Virus record (IMG/VR): IMGVR_UViG_3300035698_027858
Coordinates: 1 to 33,839 of that record
Reading direction: 5' to 3' (one strand)
DNA: 33,839 bases
DNA from: a virus
Both the position numbers and the translations under genes were made by a program. The notes beneath the pieces are model-generated. The model searched no databases. It saw only the letters and a program-made list of their open reading frames with translations, and was not told the origin of the DNA. Positions 21,729 through 30,632 of the stretch are shown piece by piece (position 1 is the stretch's first letter; each line of letters starts with the position of its first letter).

Positions 21729-23063
21729 ATGCCAACAAATTACACACCAATTTCACAATTGCCAATGACTTTAGGAGAAGTATTCAAGCCAAAAACAAAG
21801 ACAAAACCAAAGCAAAAACCTTATGTTAGATATCAGGGAAGTCCGCATGTATTCGAAAAAACAACAAACAGATATATTCCTCATGCAGAAGCCCAAGCAG
21901 GAAATATCTGGGGGCAGATTGAAAATGCTCCAGGGGCAATGCCAGCAGGATACCAAGCCAAAGTGCCAAGCGGATGGAATAAGTCAACAGAGAACGAGCC
22001 GGCTAAGAAAAATGCTGTGAGTTATGATAATCTCGCAAGTCAGTATGGAGCAGTAAAAGAAATAACTGCAGAACCAAAAACCAGCGTTACAGGTGGTGCT
22101 TATGATATCCCTAAACTACAGACAGATATAGAGAATACTAAAAGTCAATTAGAATCAGCGCAAGGCGCTTTGACAGGATATCAGACAAAACGATACGAAG
22201 AAGAATATAGTAGCAAAGAACTGACAGGTATCAAGGACAAGATTGCTAAAAAAGATGACCAGATAGCAGGCGAGAAGAATATTAGAGATGTTTCAATCAG
22301 CAAAGTCAGAAGAAATCCCTATTACTCGGCAGCTAATATTACGGGCGAAGCGTCAGAGATAGAAAAATTAACCAATACCAAAATCAATAATCTGATAAAT
22401 CAGAGAAACGGATTGGCAGATTCCTACAACACTACTTTAGATGAAATAACTAAAAAGATAGCAATGGAAACTTCAGATAAACAGCAAGAAGTTCAGAACA
22501 TGCAACACAACCTTAATTGGTTGACTAACCAATTAACTACTTATCAAACTATTAGGAGTCAGGAACTGGCAACGGGAACAGAACAGGAGAGATGGGAGAT
22601 GGATTTTGCTCGAAGGTTAACTGAAGCAGAAGAAGAGAGAAAGAGGTGGGAAGACCAACAGGAATTAGATTGGTACAAGGTCCAACAAAATGAAGGGACT
22701 GAAGGATATAAGCCACCTACTTCTTATCAAGAATGGCAATTAGCGGGCGGAGAAGTCGATACAGGAATGACTTATATGGAATGGCTGACGGCAAAAGAAG
22801 AGGGACGCACTCCCACTCAGGAGCGAACTGCAGATAGGGAGAAGAAACTTTTAAGTGACTATATTAGTAAATATAAGACAAAATGGGCAGAAGAAGGTGA
22901 TCAAGGAGCAAGCACAAGAGAAGAATTTGCAATAGAAATGATCGGAGAATTGACAAATCTTACTCCAGAAGAGGTCAGCAATGCAGTATACACAGAAGTT
23001 TCAGATGAGTGGTTGGCGACAAACGAGCCAAAATCATGGTGGGCTCGCTTGTGGGGGAAATAG
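21729..23063 (+). CDS. Internal virion/ejection-type protein, coiled-coil (hypothetical)
   Basis: The 444-residue protein starts with a Pro/Lys/Thr-rich segment, then long helical coiled coils (residues 135-190 and 225-330, for example KLQTDIENTKSQLESAQGALTGYQ and DEITKKIAMETSDKQQEVQNMQHNLNWLTNQLTTY) with Glu/Gln/Arg-rich parts, and two short tryptophan-centred motifs (YQEWQLAGGE and MTYMEWLTAKEEGR) that resemble the 'y.eW..aGg...T.yeyw' repeats of small phage virion proteins. The end WWARLWGK is amphipathic. It lies just before the giant internal protein, so it is a likely member of the ejection complex. Family not recognised. Confidence 0.6.
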   Translation: MPTNYTPISQLPMTLGEVFKPKTKTKPKQKPYVRYQGSPHVFEKTTNRYIPHAEAQAGNIWGQIENAPGAMPAGYQAKVPSGWNKSTENEPAKKNAVSYDNLASQYGAVKEITAEPKTSVTGGAYDIPKLQTDIENTKSQLESAQGALTGYQTKRYEEEYSSKELTGIKDKIAKKDDQIAGEKNIRDVSISKVRRNPYYSAANITGEASEIEKLTNTKINNLINQRNGLADSYNTTLDEITKKIAMETSDKQQEVQNMQHNLNWLTNQLTTYQTIRSQELATGTEQERWEMDFARRLTEAEEERKRWEDQQELDWYKVQQNEGTEGYKPPTSYQEWQLAGGEVDTGMTYMEWLTAKEEGRTPTQERTADREKKLLSDYISKYKTKWAEEGDQGASTREEFAIEMIGELTNLTPEEVSNAVYTEVSDEWLATNEPKSWWARLWGK

Positions 23064-23090
23064 TCTTCTGAATCACTGGTCTTAGCTAAT

Positions 23091-23135
23091 TTGTCGCAAA
23101 GTGACGCCACTGAATCGCCTGTGTGCGACGATTCA
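23091..23135 (+). promoter_or_regulatory. Interlocked inverted-repeat element 3, before the giant gene
   Basis: Pair A: TTGTCGCA (23091-23098) with TGCGACGA (23124-23131), eight pairs with one G-U. Pair B: TGAATCG (23111-23117) with CGATTCA (23129-23135). A2 and B2 overlap by three bases, so both full hairpins cannot coexist. The block GAATCGCCTGTGTGCG within it repeats one at 2643. Confidence 0.5.
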
Positions 23136-23170
23136 AAAGCGAGACGACCCATTACTCATCTATTATTACT

Positions 23171-26100
23171 ATGCCAAGTTTTTGGGAGCAAATTACATCT
23201 CCATTCAAGAATGTGAGTAAAACCATTGGCAAATGGTTCAAACCAAAGCCCGAAAATAAGGCGATGACTTTTGAAGTGGGAACAGGATTGACGCCAGGAC
23301 AAAGAATGACAGCCGAGAAAAAAATAGAAGAGATGACCAAACCGATTACGCCTTTGAAGCATGAAACTACCAAGCAATTATTTGGAGTTGGGGAACGAGT
23401 GAGCCCAATACCAGAAGCAACCACTGGAGCATTAAAAGGAATGGCTACAGGAGCGGTCAAAGGTTTAACATTGGGCTATTGGTTTCCTAAGTTCAAAAAA
23501 ACAGAGATTGAAGAAAAAGCGGCTAAGCTCACTAGACCAATTGGCGAATTAGAATCATGGTTGATTCCATTTGGAGCAGCAGAGAAAGGATTGGCGCTTA
23601 TGGGGAAGTTGGCGCTCAAAGCGCCCAAAATAGCTAAAATAGCAAAAATAGGAACGAAAGTTACTCCAGGCCTGATTAAAAAGATGGCGAAAGTAGCATT
23701 GCCATTTGGCGCTATCAGCGCATTAGAAAGACCGGCTGAAGGACAAACCAGAGAAGAGGCAATGATACATGGAGCATTGTTTGGAGCGGCCTTCCCATTA
23801 ACTGGGGCAGCTTTGAAACCAATCACTAAACCAATGATGAAAGTAGCAGGTAAAGTTCTGAAAAGATTAGCCAAGAAGCCAGCCACAATCATAATAAAGG
23901 AATTACCTAAAGAAGAGCAGGACATTCTGAAGACATTAGGGATAAAAGGAGAAACATTGGCTAAAGATATTTACGAGAGAGCATTGCGAGTGACCGCTGG
24001 AATAAAAGAGGTAGCTGAGAAAACAAAACCAAAAGCAGTAGTCTCGCCAATCAAAAAAGAAACCAGAAGAGTAGTCAATCCAGAAATAGAAAAAATCGTC
24101 AGAAAGAAAGGAGAAGTAATAACTATTCCAAGCAAAATTTCCTTAAAAGCAGGAGAAAAAGCAATTGCCATTGACGAAGTGAAAAAAGCAATTGAACCTT
24201 ATATGAAAATAGAGGGGGGTTACGGATTCATTAATCAAGGCAAAAAAGAAGGCACAATTAAATTGGCTAAAGAAATTGCTGATTTAGGTTATAAGCCTCA
24301 AATTGTTTCTCACCCAGCAATCAAAATTACTTACACAGTCAGACCATATAAGCTGGGATACGGGTGCGACGGTTCAACTTCAGGTAATGTGGTTTTGCTA
24401 GCTAAGGATATGGCAAAGAAGAAGGGTTTGGATTTCGAAGCTATAGCTAAAAAGGTTTATCCAGACGAACCTCAACTTAAATTTATAAAGGACTTAGAGA
24501 AGAATTTTGCAAAAGAAACTATCATTCCAGAAACATGGGGCAAAAAAGAAATAGAGATGGTCATTAGAGACTTGCATGAAATAAACTATCATAGCCTCGC
24601 AGACACATTAAAAAAGGCGGTCAAAAAAGCGCCGAAAATAAAGCCACCGACAAAATCAAGTGTTAAACCTATTGCCTATACGCCAGGCGGTATTCCTGTC
24701 TATGCTGGCGAACTAAAGATAAAACCAAAAGTAAAATCAGCAGAGAAATATATTCATTCCGAGAAATTAGAGGAAGAATTAGAAACAGCATATAGAACAT
24801 TTGAACGAGTTGACACTACATCAAAAGATGTCATCAATGCTGGTAAAATTGGGAAATTTATTACTGATCCAAAAGTTAGAAAACAATATAAAGACGTTTT
24901 AGATACTACGCTATATATTAAGCCACAACATCATATGAGGAAAAATGTGCTTGGGACTTTGTCTGTTGATCCTAAAGGGAATCCAGCAATAGTGTTAAGC
25001 GATGGGATAGTGGCAGATAGTTTAGACAGAACATTAATAGAAGAACTTACTCATGCCAAACAATATAAAAAAGGTATTAGACCTACGAAGGATGTTCCTT
25101 ATAAAGAAATGCCAGAAGAGATAAGAGCCAAAAAAGCCGCTAAACACTTTGCTCCGAGAACAACAATAGAAGATGTTATAGAGGCTAAGTCAAAAGTAAA
25201 ACTAAAGGCAGAAGCAATGAAACCAACAGGCGAATGTTACGAGCAGGGTTTTGATTACATAAGGAAGCATATGGATGATAAATCTCTTCGTCTCGTTCAC
25301 GGGAATGTTACTGGACAGGGGAAAATTAAGGGCGTGAGATATGGACATGCTTGGGTTGAAAAGGGAGATATCGTTATTGATGTCAGTAGAGGAAATAAAA
25401 AGTATCCCAAGGACTTTTACTATGCTTTAGGGAAAATTAAAGAATCAGAAGTTAGAAGATATGCTCCTAAACAAGTTATGGAAATGGCAGTAAAAATAAA
25501 ACATTATGGTCCTTGGGAAGTACCAGAGCCAAAAGCTAAACTAAAAGCAATCTCTCAAAAACTCCAGCCATTAGCAAAAGAAGCAAGGAAGTATAAAAAT
25601 GTGGAGGAGTTTGTGGACAATATACAAAACAAGGGTAGTATTGTATTTCATCAAACGGGAGATATTCAAGCAAATAAAATACTTAAAGAAGGATTTCAGA
25701 CTGGCAAAGACTTAAATATAGGTGAAAGGAGGGGGGCAATCTATGCGGCAGGAAATAAAGTTAATGATAAATTATATAGTAGGACTGGAGTTAGAGAAAT
25801 ATTTGAAGGACAAAAGCCAGCCAAGATTGCTATAAATATTGAAGGTCTAAAATTATATAATGCTACTGCACATGACATTGAAAGTAATATTGGTTCAGCA
25901 ATAGTAAAGGGCGATTTATCGAAACTACCAAAAGGCTTTGATGGTTCAATCCAGTATTTAGAAAATGGTGATATTTATCAAATTGCATTACCGCCAAGAT
26001 TAGCAACAAAAAGGATTATAAACCTCACCGACTTCTACAATCAAGCAGTTAGAGAAATAGAGAGGGTTGCTCCTAAGGAATTAGAATCATTGGTTAAGGG

Positions 26101-29100
26101 AACAGGGAAGTTTAAGAGTGCGGAGGAGTTTGTGAAGGGAGTTGATATTACATTAAAAGAGAAGCCAATCACTTTATTTAAGGGAATTGGTGGTGACCAA
26201 CCAAATATAAATATAATGGCTCGTGGGACTCATTTTGCTGATAATCCAAATGTCGCTCGTAAATATGCAAGAACACCAGACGATATTCGTGTTATGACCT
26301 TACGAGATAGCGCTAAAGTAGCAAATTTAGATGCGATTAAAGTATTTCTTAGAGAAAAAAGACAAATAGCAAATACAGAACAAATAACAAAAGCTCTTAG
26401 AGATAAAGGATATGATGTCGCACGAGGGAGCTTACCGACTGGTGATTTTGAATATATTGTATTAAATAATAAAGCCCTTAAGTCATTATACGATCCACGA
26501 GGCAAAGGAATAGCACAACTTTTGAAAATAGAATCTTTTGATACACCCGTCATAAAAAAAGCTCAAAAACAATTAAGACAAGCTAAAGGAAAGGCAAATC
26601 AAGGATTTTTTGAACAAAGAATTATTGCCTTAAGAGAAGGAGCCCTTGCTGAACAACAACTATTGCCACCAGTATTGTCGAAAGCCAGGTCAGAAAAAAT
26701 TCCAAAAGACGATTTTATAGAATCGCTTAAAGAAATAATGAAGCCCGATGAGTTTACTAAAGCAGCCGGAAAGACAGCCGAAAAAGAACTAGTAATAATG
26801 GACAAGATTCCCAAAGGCGGAAAAGCGATCAGGTCAAAGCCATCGGCTGTTTCAATAAAGAAGTTGGCTCGTGATGTAGAAGCCCTTGGCGGTTTAAAAG
26901 AAATAGATATTAAAGAGTTAAATGAACTTGGCGGCTATAATTTCAGTAACATAAAGGAATTAAAACGGACTTTAGGTAAGACAACAGAGAAAATTAGCAG
27001 AAAAATATTAAAAGAATCAGAGCCATTAACGGCAACAGAAGAAAAAATAATGGAAAAGATGTTTGAGAAAGAATTTCAAAAAGTGAAAAAGACAGCCGAA
27101 GGTGAATTGTTTAGCAGTATTAAAGCATTAGGCGGAATCAAGCCATATCAAAAAAGGTTTTTAGTAGAAGAAATGTCAGGCATCCCGCCAGAATTACTCA
27201 ATAAAAAAGGCGGCGGATCTGTCATAGACGAATTGATGACAGAACTTAATGAAGTCGGCGGATACAATTTTGCCAGCGAGGCGGAATTGATAGAAGCCAT
27301 TAAGAGTATCAAAACTGTCGCAGAAAAAGTCAGCACGAGAGCCAAAGAGAAAACATTGAGATTGATTGGCAAAGCGCTGCCTAAGAAAGAAAAAGCAGCT
27401 AAGATATCGCAGCGCCTTTTGAATAAGCTGCATAGAGCAAGATACGAATACATACCTGCCGAAGCAAAAGCTATTCGCAGGGTAATGGAAACAGGAAAAT
27501 ATAAACCAATAAGAGAATGGCTACCCCGACCGACCAAACCATACAGAGAAGGGAAAACCCCGCCTGCTATAGCCAAATATGTCTCTGGCAAAATTGCCGA
27601 AACACTAAAGCCAAAAGCCAGATTCATTAAAGTATTCAAAGACCAGAAAGAAACGCTTAAGTTTCGTCCCGACACGATTAAAAGCGCAATTAGTAGATAT
27701 GGCAACATTATTCCAGAAAGTGAGCTGTATGATTACGAAATAGCTTATGCTCAAAAACAGCTTAGAAAAGTCAAAGGATACACTTCCAAAATAATCGCCA
27801 GCTTGAAAAATTCTGGTGTGAGAGATGAGATTGTTAATCAGTTAAAGGTAGAAAATAAATATCTAAAGAACTTGGTGAAAGTGAAAAGAGAAGAGACAGG
27901 CGAGATTAGCGCCACCATTTCACAAAAGGCATTGGATTATATTAAGAGAACCAGGCAATTTAAAGTGTCAGATAAAGAATGGATTAAAAAAGTTAGCTTT
28001 GAAAATATTGGTAAGGAAACAAAAAATATCATCCAGGGATACGAAACTGGCAAGAGATTCTTTAGAAGATTAGGAAAAGGATTTGAAGAATTGATTTTCA
28101 ATCCTATTAGGCGGGGTGAACGATTGGCCAAAGAGCGAGAGGTGTATTTGAAGAATATAAGATTAAGATCCGTTTTTAATTTATCAAAAAAGGAAGCTAA
28201 AGAACTATTTGCTTTTACAGCTAACAAGCAGGGTAGAAAGATTGAAGCTAAGTCCTGGTCCGAATTAAGTCCAAAAGTCAAAAAGGCCTATACGGACATC
28301 AGGCGAACAACCGAAGAATTGTACCCAGAAGTTAAAAGAGTGACCATTCTGCGAGGCAGGGAAATTGGCGAGGTCAAAAATTATAGTCCGCTCTACACAA
28401 CAAGAGACATCAAACGACTTGATGAAGGTGGTTTGTTTGATTGGTTGCGCAAAGATCCTTACTTCGGTTCAATAAAAGAAAGGATAGAAGAAGTGCCGAT
28501 TGGAGTTTACGAGCAGGATTACCGCAAGGTTATTGACCAATGGATACATGGAGTATCCCGTTATATAGACATCGGTAAAAGGACTGTGCCGGTTAAATAT
28601 CTAATTGACAGCAAGGAATTCCAAGAGATTGCTGGCAGCGAAACGCATAAAGCCATAATGGAATGGTATCGCTATATAGTTAATCCTCCTAAAGTAGAAG
28701 GAGCTTGGAAGGGATTAAGAGTTTTAAGAAACTTGCAGGCCTCGGCAATTTTAGGGCTTAGATATACCGTTCCTCTAAAGCAGTTTATCAACTTAGTGGA
28801 TTTTTGGACGGTAAGTGGAATAAGGAACTTAGCCAAAGGTGGATGGAAGATTCTAAGGAAATCGCCATTGGCCAGATTAGCCAAGACATCTGGCAGTATT
28901 CAAGAAAGAACAATGGGACTAACTATCCAAGATTTGAAGAATACTATTATTAGATGGATGAGAAAACCGCCCGAATACACAGATAGGTTAACTGCCCGAA
29001 TGGGAAAGGTGGCTTTAATTGACCAGCAGTTAGCGAGGATAGAACAAGAAGGCAAAAGGATAACGCCTAAGCTTCTAAAGAACGCAGAGAAAAAGCAGAT

Positions 29101-29110
29101 GATGTCATAG
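23171..29110 (+). CDS. Giant polyvalent internal virion protein with ADP-ribosyltransferase-like and papain-like segments
   Basis: The 1,979-residue protein is of the large polyvalent type injected with phage DNA. Parts in order: a Gly/Ala-rich amphipathic region (residues 75-230); a metallopeptidase-like segment with LIEELTHAKQ (E624, H628; the first His of HExxH is Glu here); a papain/NlpC-like segment with GECYEQG (Cys689), GHAWVE (His726) and VIDVS (Asp737); an ADP-ribosyltransferase-like segment from about residue 822 (VFHQTG, ILKEGFQTG, RGAIYAAG); a second one from about 1000 (ITLFKGIGG, RGTHFADNPNVARKY, FEYIVL); helical linkers; and a C-terminal membrane-interacting region (LQASAILGLRYTVPLKQFINLVDFW). 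A GTG at 23123 is possible but ATG at 23171 follows the folded leader. The last part continues in the -1 frame after a G-AAA-AAG site at 29089. Confidence 0.75.
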   Translation: MPSFWEQITSPFKNVSKTIGKWFKPKPENKAMTFEVGTGLTPGQRMTAEKKIEEMTKPITPLKHETTKQLFGVGERVSPIPEATTGALKGMATGAVKGLTLGYWFPKFKKTEIEEKAAKLTRPIGELESWLIPFGAAEKGLALMGKLALKAPKIAKIAKIGTKVTPGLIKKMAKVALPFGAISALERPAEGQTREEAMIHGALFGAAFPLTGAALKPITKPMMKVAGKVLKRLAKKPATIIIKELPKEEQDILKTLGIKGETLAKDIYERALRVTAGIKEVAEKTKPKAVVSPIKKETRRVVNPEIEKIVRKKGEVITIPSKISLKAGEKAIAIDEVKKAIEPYMKIEGGYGFINQGKKEGTIKLAKEIADLGYKPQIVSHPAIKITYTVRPYKLGYGCDGSTSGNVVLLAKDMAKKKGLDFEAIAKKVYPDEPQLKFIKDLEKNFAKETIIPETWGKKEIEMVIRDLHEINYHSLADTLKKAVKKAPKIKPPTKSSVKPIAYTPGGIPVYAGELKIKPKVKSAEKYIHSEKLEEELETAYRTFERVDTTSKDVINAGKIGKFITDPKVRKQYKDVLDTTLYIKPQHHMRKNVLGTLSVDPKGNPAIVLSDGIVADSLDRTLIEELTHAKQYKKGIRPTKDVPYKEMPEEIRAKKAAKHFAPRTTIEDVIEAKSKVKLKAEAMKPTGECYEQGFDYIRKHMDDKSLRLVHGNVTGQGKIKGVRYGHAWVEKGDIVIDVSRGNKKYPKDFYYALGKIKESEVRRYAPKQVMEMAVKIKHYGPWEVPEPKAKLKAISQKLQPLAKEARKYKNVEEFVDNIQNKGSIVFHQTGDIQANKILKEGFQTGKDLNIGERRGAIYAAGNKVNDKLYSRTGVREIFEGQKPAKIAINIEGLKLYNATAHDIESNIGSAIVKGDLSKLPKGFDGSIQYLENGDIYQIALPPRLATKRIINLTDFYNQAVREIERVAPKELESLVKGTGKFKSAEEFVKGVDITLKEKPITLFKGIGGDQPNINIMARGTHFADNPNVARKYARTPDDIRVMTLRDSAKVANLDAIKVFLREKRQIANTEQITKALRDKGYDVARGSLPTGDFEYIVLNNKALKSLYDPRGKGIAQLLKIESFDTPVIKKAQKQLRQAKGKANQGFFEQRIIALREGALAEQQLLPPVLSKARSEKIPKDDFIESLKEIMKPDEFTKAAGKTAEKELVIMDKIPKGGKAIRSKPSAVSIKKLARDVEALGGLKEIDIKELNELGGYNFSNIKELKRTLGKTTEKISRKILKESEPLTATEEKIMEKMFEKEFQKVKKTAEGELFSSIKALGGIKPYQKRFLVEEMSGIPPELLNKKGGGSVIDELMTELNEVGGYNFASEAELIEAIKSIKTVAEKVSTRAKEKTLRLIGKALPKKEKAAKISQRLLNKLHRARYEYIPAEAKAIRRVMETGKYKPIREWLPRPTKPYREGKTPPAIAKYVSGKIAETLKPKARFIKVFKDQKETLKFRPDTIKSAISRYGNIIPESELYDYEIAYAQKQLRKVKGYTSKIIASLKNSGVRDEIVNQLKVENKYLKNLVKVKREETGEISATISQKALDYIKRTRQFKVSDKEWIKKVSFENIGKETKNIIQGYETGKRFFRRLGKGFEELIFNPIRRGERLAKEREVYLKNIRLRSVFNLSKKEAKELFAFTANKQGRKIEAKSWSELSPKVKKAYTDIRRTTEELYPEVKRVTILRGREIGEVKNYSPLYTTRDIKRLDEGGLFDWLRKDPYFGSIKERIEEVPIGVYEQDYRKVIDQWIHGVSRYIDIGKRTVPVKYLIDSKEFQEIAGSETHKAIMEWYRYIVNPPKVEGAWKGLRVLRNLQASAILGLRYTVPLKQFINLVDFWTVSGIRNLAKGGWKILRKSPLARLAKTSGSIQERTMGLTIQDLKNTIIRWMRKPPEYTDRLTARMGKVALIDQQLARIEQEGKRITPKLLKNAEKKQMMS

Positions 29111-29118
29111 ACGCGGTC

Positions 29119-29829
29119 ATGGGAGCAATGTCTAGAGCAGAGACGCCACGATATTTTAAAACCGAGTTAGGCAAAAATATCAATATGTTTTACTCCCAGC
29201 TTAATTCTAAGATGCAATACTATGTCAGTGATATTTTCGCCAAGCAATATCCAGAATTAACTAACTTTCTAAAAACAGGAAATAGAAAAAAGTTATTAGC
29301 CAAAGCGATTACAGCGCTGATAATAGGTGGTTATATAGAAACATCTATTAATAAATTGGCTTTCATAGACGATCCCAAAGAAATAGGGAAAGATACATTG
29401 AAAGCAATCGCAGGAAACTTTCCGCTTGTAGGTTCGGTTGTATTTGCTTTAACCACGGAACAGCCGTATTCACCTATGCCTATACTAGGAAATACTACCA
29501 AACTGATGCAGAACATAGCGCAAGGAAGAACAGAAGAAGCTATTTGGACAGGGACTGGTTTTTTGGGAATGCCTCAACAAATAAAAAAAACAACTCAAGG
29601 AATAAAAGCCGTCAAAGAAGAAGGGGTAACAACGAAGGAAGGAAGATTAAAATATCCTGTGAAAGGATTTTGGGAACAATTTAGAACAGTATTGGCAGGG
29701 AAGTATGGGTCAAAAGAAGCCAGAAAATATTTCAGAGAAAAAGATAAAAAAGACAAAAGCGAATTTGATTACCTATATGATCAGACTAAAAGAAAAACAA
29801 GTAATAAATTTGATTATTTATACAGATAA
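29119..29829 (+). CDS. C-terminal part of the giant internal protein, in the -1 frame
   Basis: The frame is open from 29071, and the residues before the ATG at 29119 read KADDVIDAV. Joined to the preceding frame at lysine codons 29090-29095 this gives NAEKKADDVIDAVMGAMSR, the normal continuation of large polyvalent proteins (a helix with A-D-x-V followed by an F-x-x-Q-x-N helix, here MFYSQLNSKMQYY). The 236 residues include two hydrophobic stretches (KAITALIIGGYIETSI, GNFPLVGSVVFALT), YSPMPILGN and a lysine-rich tail with two copies of FDYLY. So this is probably the real C-terminus of a protein of about 2,220 residues. An independent restart at 29119 is an alternative. Neither a homopolymer error nor programmed frameshifting can be excluded. 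Confidence 0.6.
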   Translation: MGAMSRAETPRYFKTELGKNINMFYSQLNSKMQYYVSDIFAKQYPELTNFLKTGNRKKLLAKAITALIIGGYIETSINKLAFIDDPKEIGKDTLKAIAGNFPLVGSVVFALTTEQPYSPMPILGNTTKLMQNIAQGRTEEAIWTGTGFLGMPQQIKKTTQGIKAVKEEGVTTKEGRLKYPVKGFWEQFRTVLAGKYGSKEARKYFREKDKKDKSEFDYLYDQTKRKTSNKFDYLYR

Positions 29830-29843
29830 TCGAATCAAGTTAT

Positions 29844-30035
29844 ATGAATGAATTAACTTCATTAGCTCAATATGGATTAACAGGCATAGCGATAGCGCTT
29901 ATTGTCGCCATTGTTGTTATTGTTAAAGTGTTTATGAATTTTGTAAAAAATCATATGCAGCATAATACCAGAAGCAATCAAAGATTGGCAGATATGATTG
30001 AGATGCTTGTTGATTTCTTAAAAAATCATAAATAA
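29844..30035 (+). CDS. Holin (probable), single membrane segment
   Basis: The 63-residue protein has a short N-terminus, one hydrophobic segment (residues 9-32, QYGLTGIAIALIVAIVVIVKVFMNF) and a charged helical tail (MQHNTRSNQRLADMIEMLVDFLKNHK). This is the layout of class III-like small holins that form membrane lesions so that endolysin reaches the wall. It is the first gene of a compact lysis cassette and is followed by a motif copy and the amidase. Function follows from size, topology and context. Confidence 0.72.
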   Translation: MNELTSLAQYGLTGIAIALIVAIVVIVKVFMNFVKNHMQHNTRSNQRLADMIEMLVDFLKNHK

Positions 30036-30042
30036 AGGTCGA
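30034..30042 (+). repeat. AAAGGTCGA motif, copy 8
   Basis: It overlaps the holin stop (TAA at 30033-30035) and lies 23 bases before the endolysin ATG. Confidence 0.7.
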
Positions 30043-30065
30043 ATAAGTAGAAAGCTAAAATTATT

Positions 30066-30632
30066 ATGAATATTGAATTCATACCTTCAAAAAACTTTTT
30101 TTCAAGAAGTGGTCATAAACCAGAAATCATCGTCATTCACATTATGCTCGGTTCAATGAATGGTACGATTTCGTGGTTTAAGAATCCCAATTCTCAGGTT
30201 TCAGCTCATTATCTTGTGAGTAAAGATGGTCGGGTGGTCCAGATGGTCAAAGACGAAAATGCGGCTTGGCACGCTGGCAGAATATATAAACCAGCAGAAA
30301 GAGTAAAAAGAATTCTGAAAAAGAACATTTGGGGAAGATACATTAATCTCAATAAATACTCGTTAGGGATTGAATGTGAGGGTCAGGACGGCGATCATTG
30401 GACAGAACCACAAATGAAATCGTTAGTTGAGTTAATGAGAATCCTTTGCGCCAAATTTAATATTTTTCAGGATCGTTTACATATCACTGACCATCAAGAC
30501 ACCACCTCATACAAGCCACAGCTCGATACTTGGGTTATTGAAATCATTAGACGTCTTCATCAGCCAGAGGTCGAAGAAGATAACCGAGAAAAAATTAAAG
30601 AGCAAATAATTGAATTAGTTAAAAAATTATGA
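30066..30632 (+). CDS. Endolysin, N-acetylmuramoyl-L-alanine amidase (Amidase_2)
   Basis: The 188-residue protein is a single Amidase_2 domain with a short helical tail. Features: IIVIHIMLGSMNGTISWFKNPNSQVSAHYLVSKDGRVVQMV, where His25 is the first zinc ligand; ENAAWHAGR (His69); SLGIECEGQ; and ITDHQDTTSYKPQLDTW with His143 and Asp154 as the other ligands (compare the usual GH....rKxDPG). It cleaves the amide between muramic acid and L-Ala, releasing progeny. The C-terminal 25 residues are a charged helix without a known wall-binding repeat. It lies between the holin and a second small membrane protein, whose ATG overlaps its TGA by four bases. Confidence 0.9.
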   Translation: MNIEFIPSKNFFSRSGHKPEIIVIHIMLGSMNGTISWFKNPNSQVSAHYLVSKDGRVVQMVKDENAAWHAGRIYKPAERVKRILKKNIWGRYINLNKYSLGIECEGQDGDHWTEPQMKSLVELMRILCAKFNIFQDRLHITDHQDTTSYKPQLDTWVIEIIRRLHQPEVEEDNREKIKEQIIELVKKL

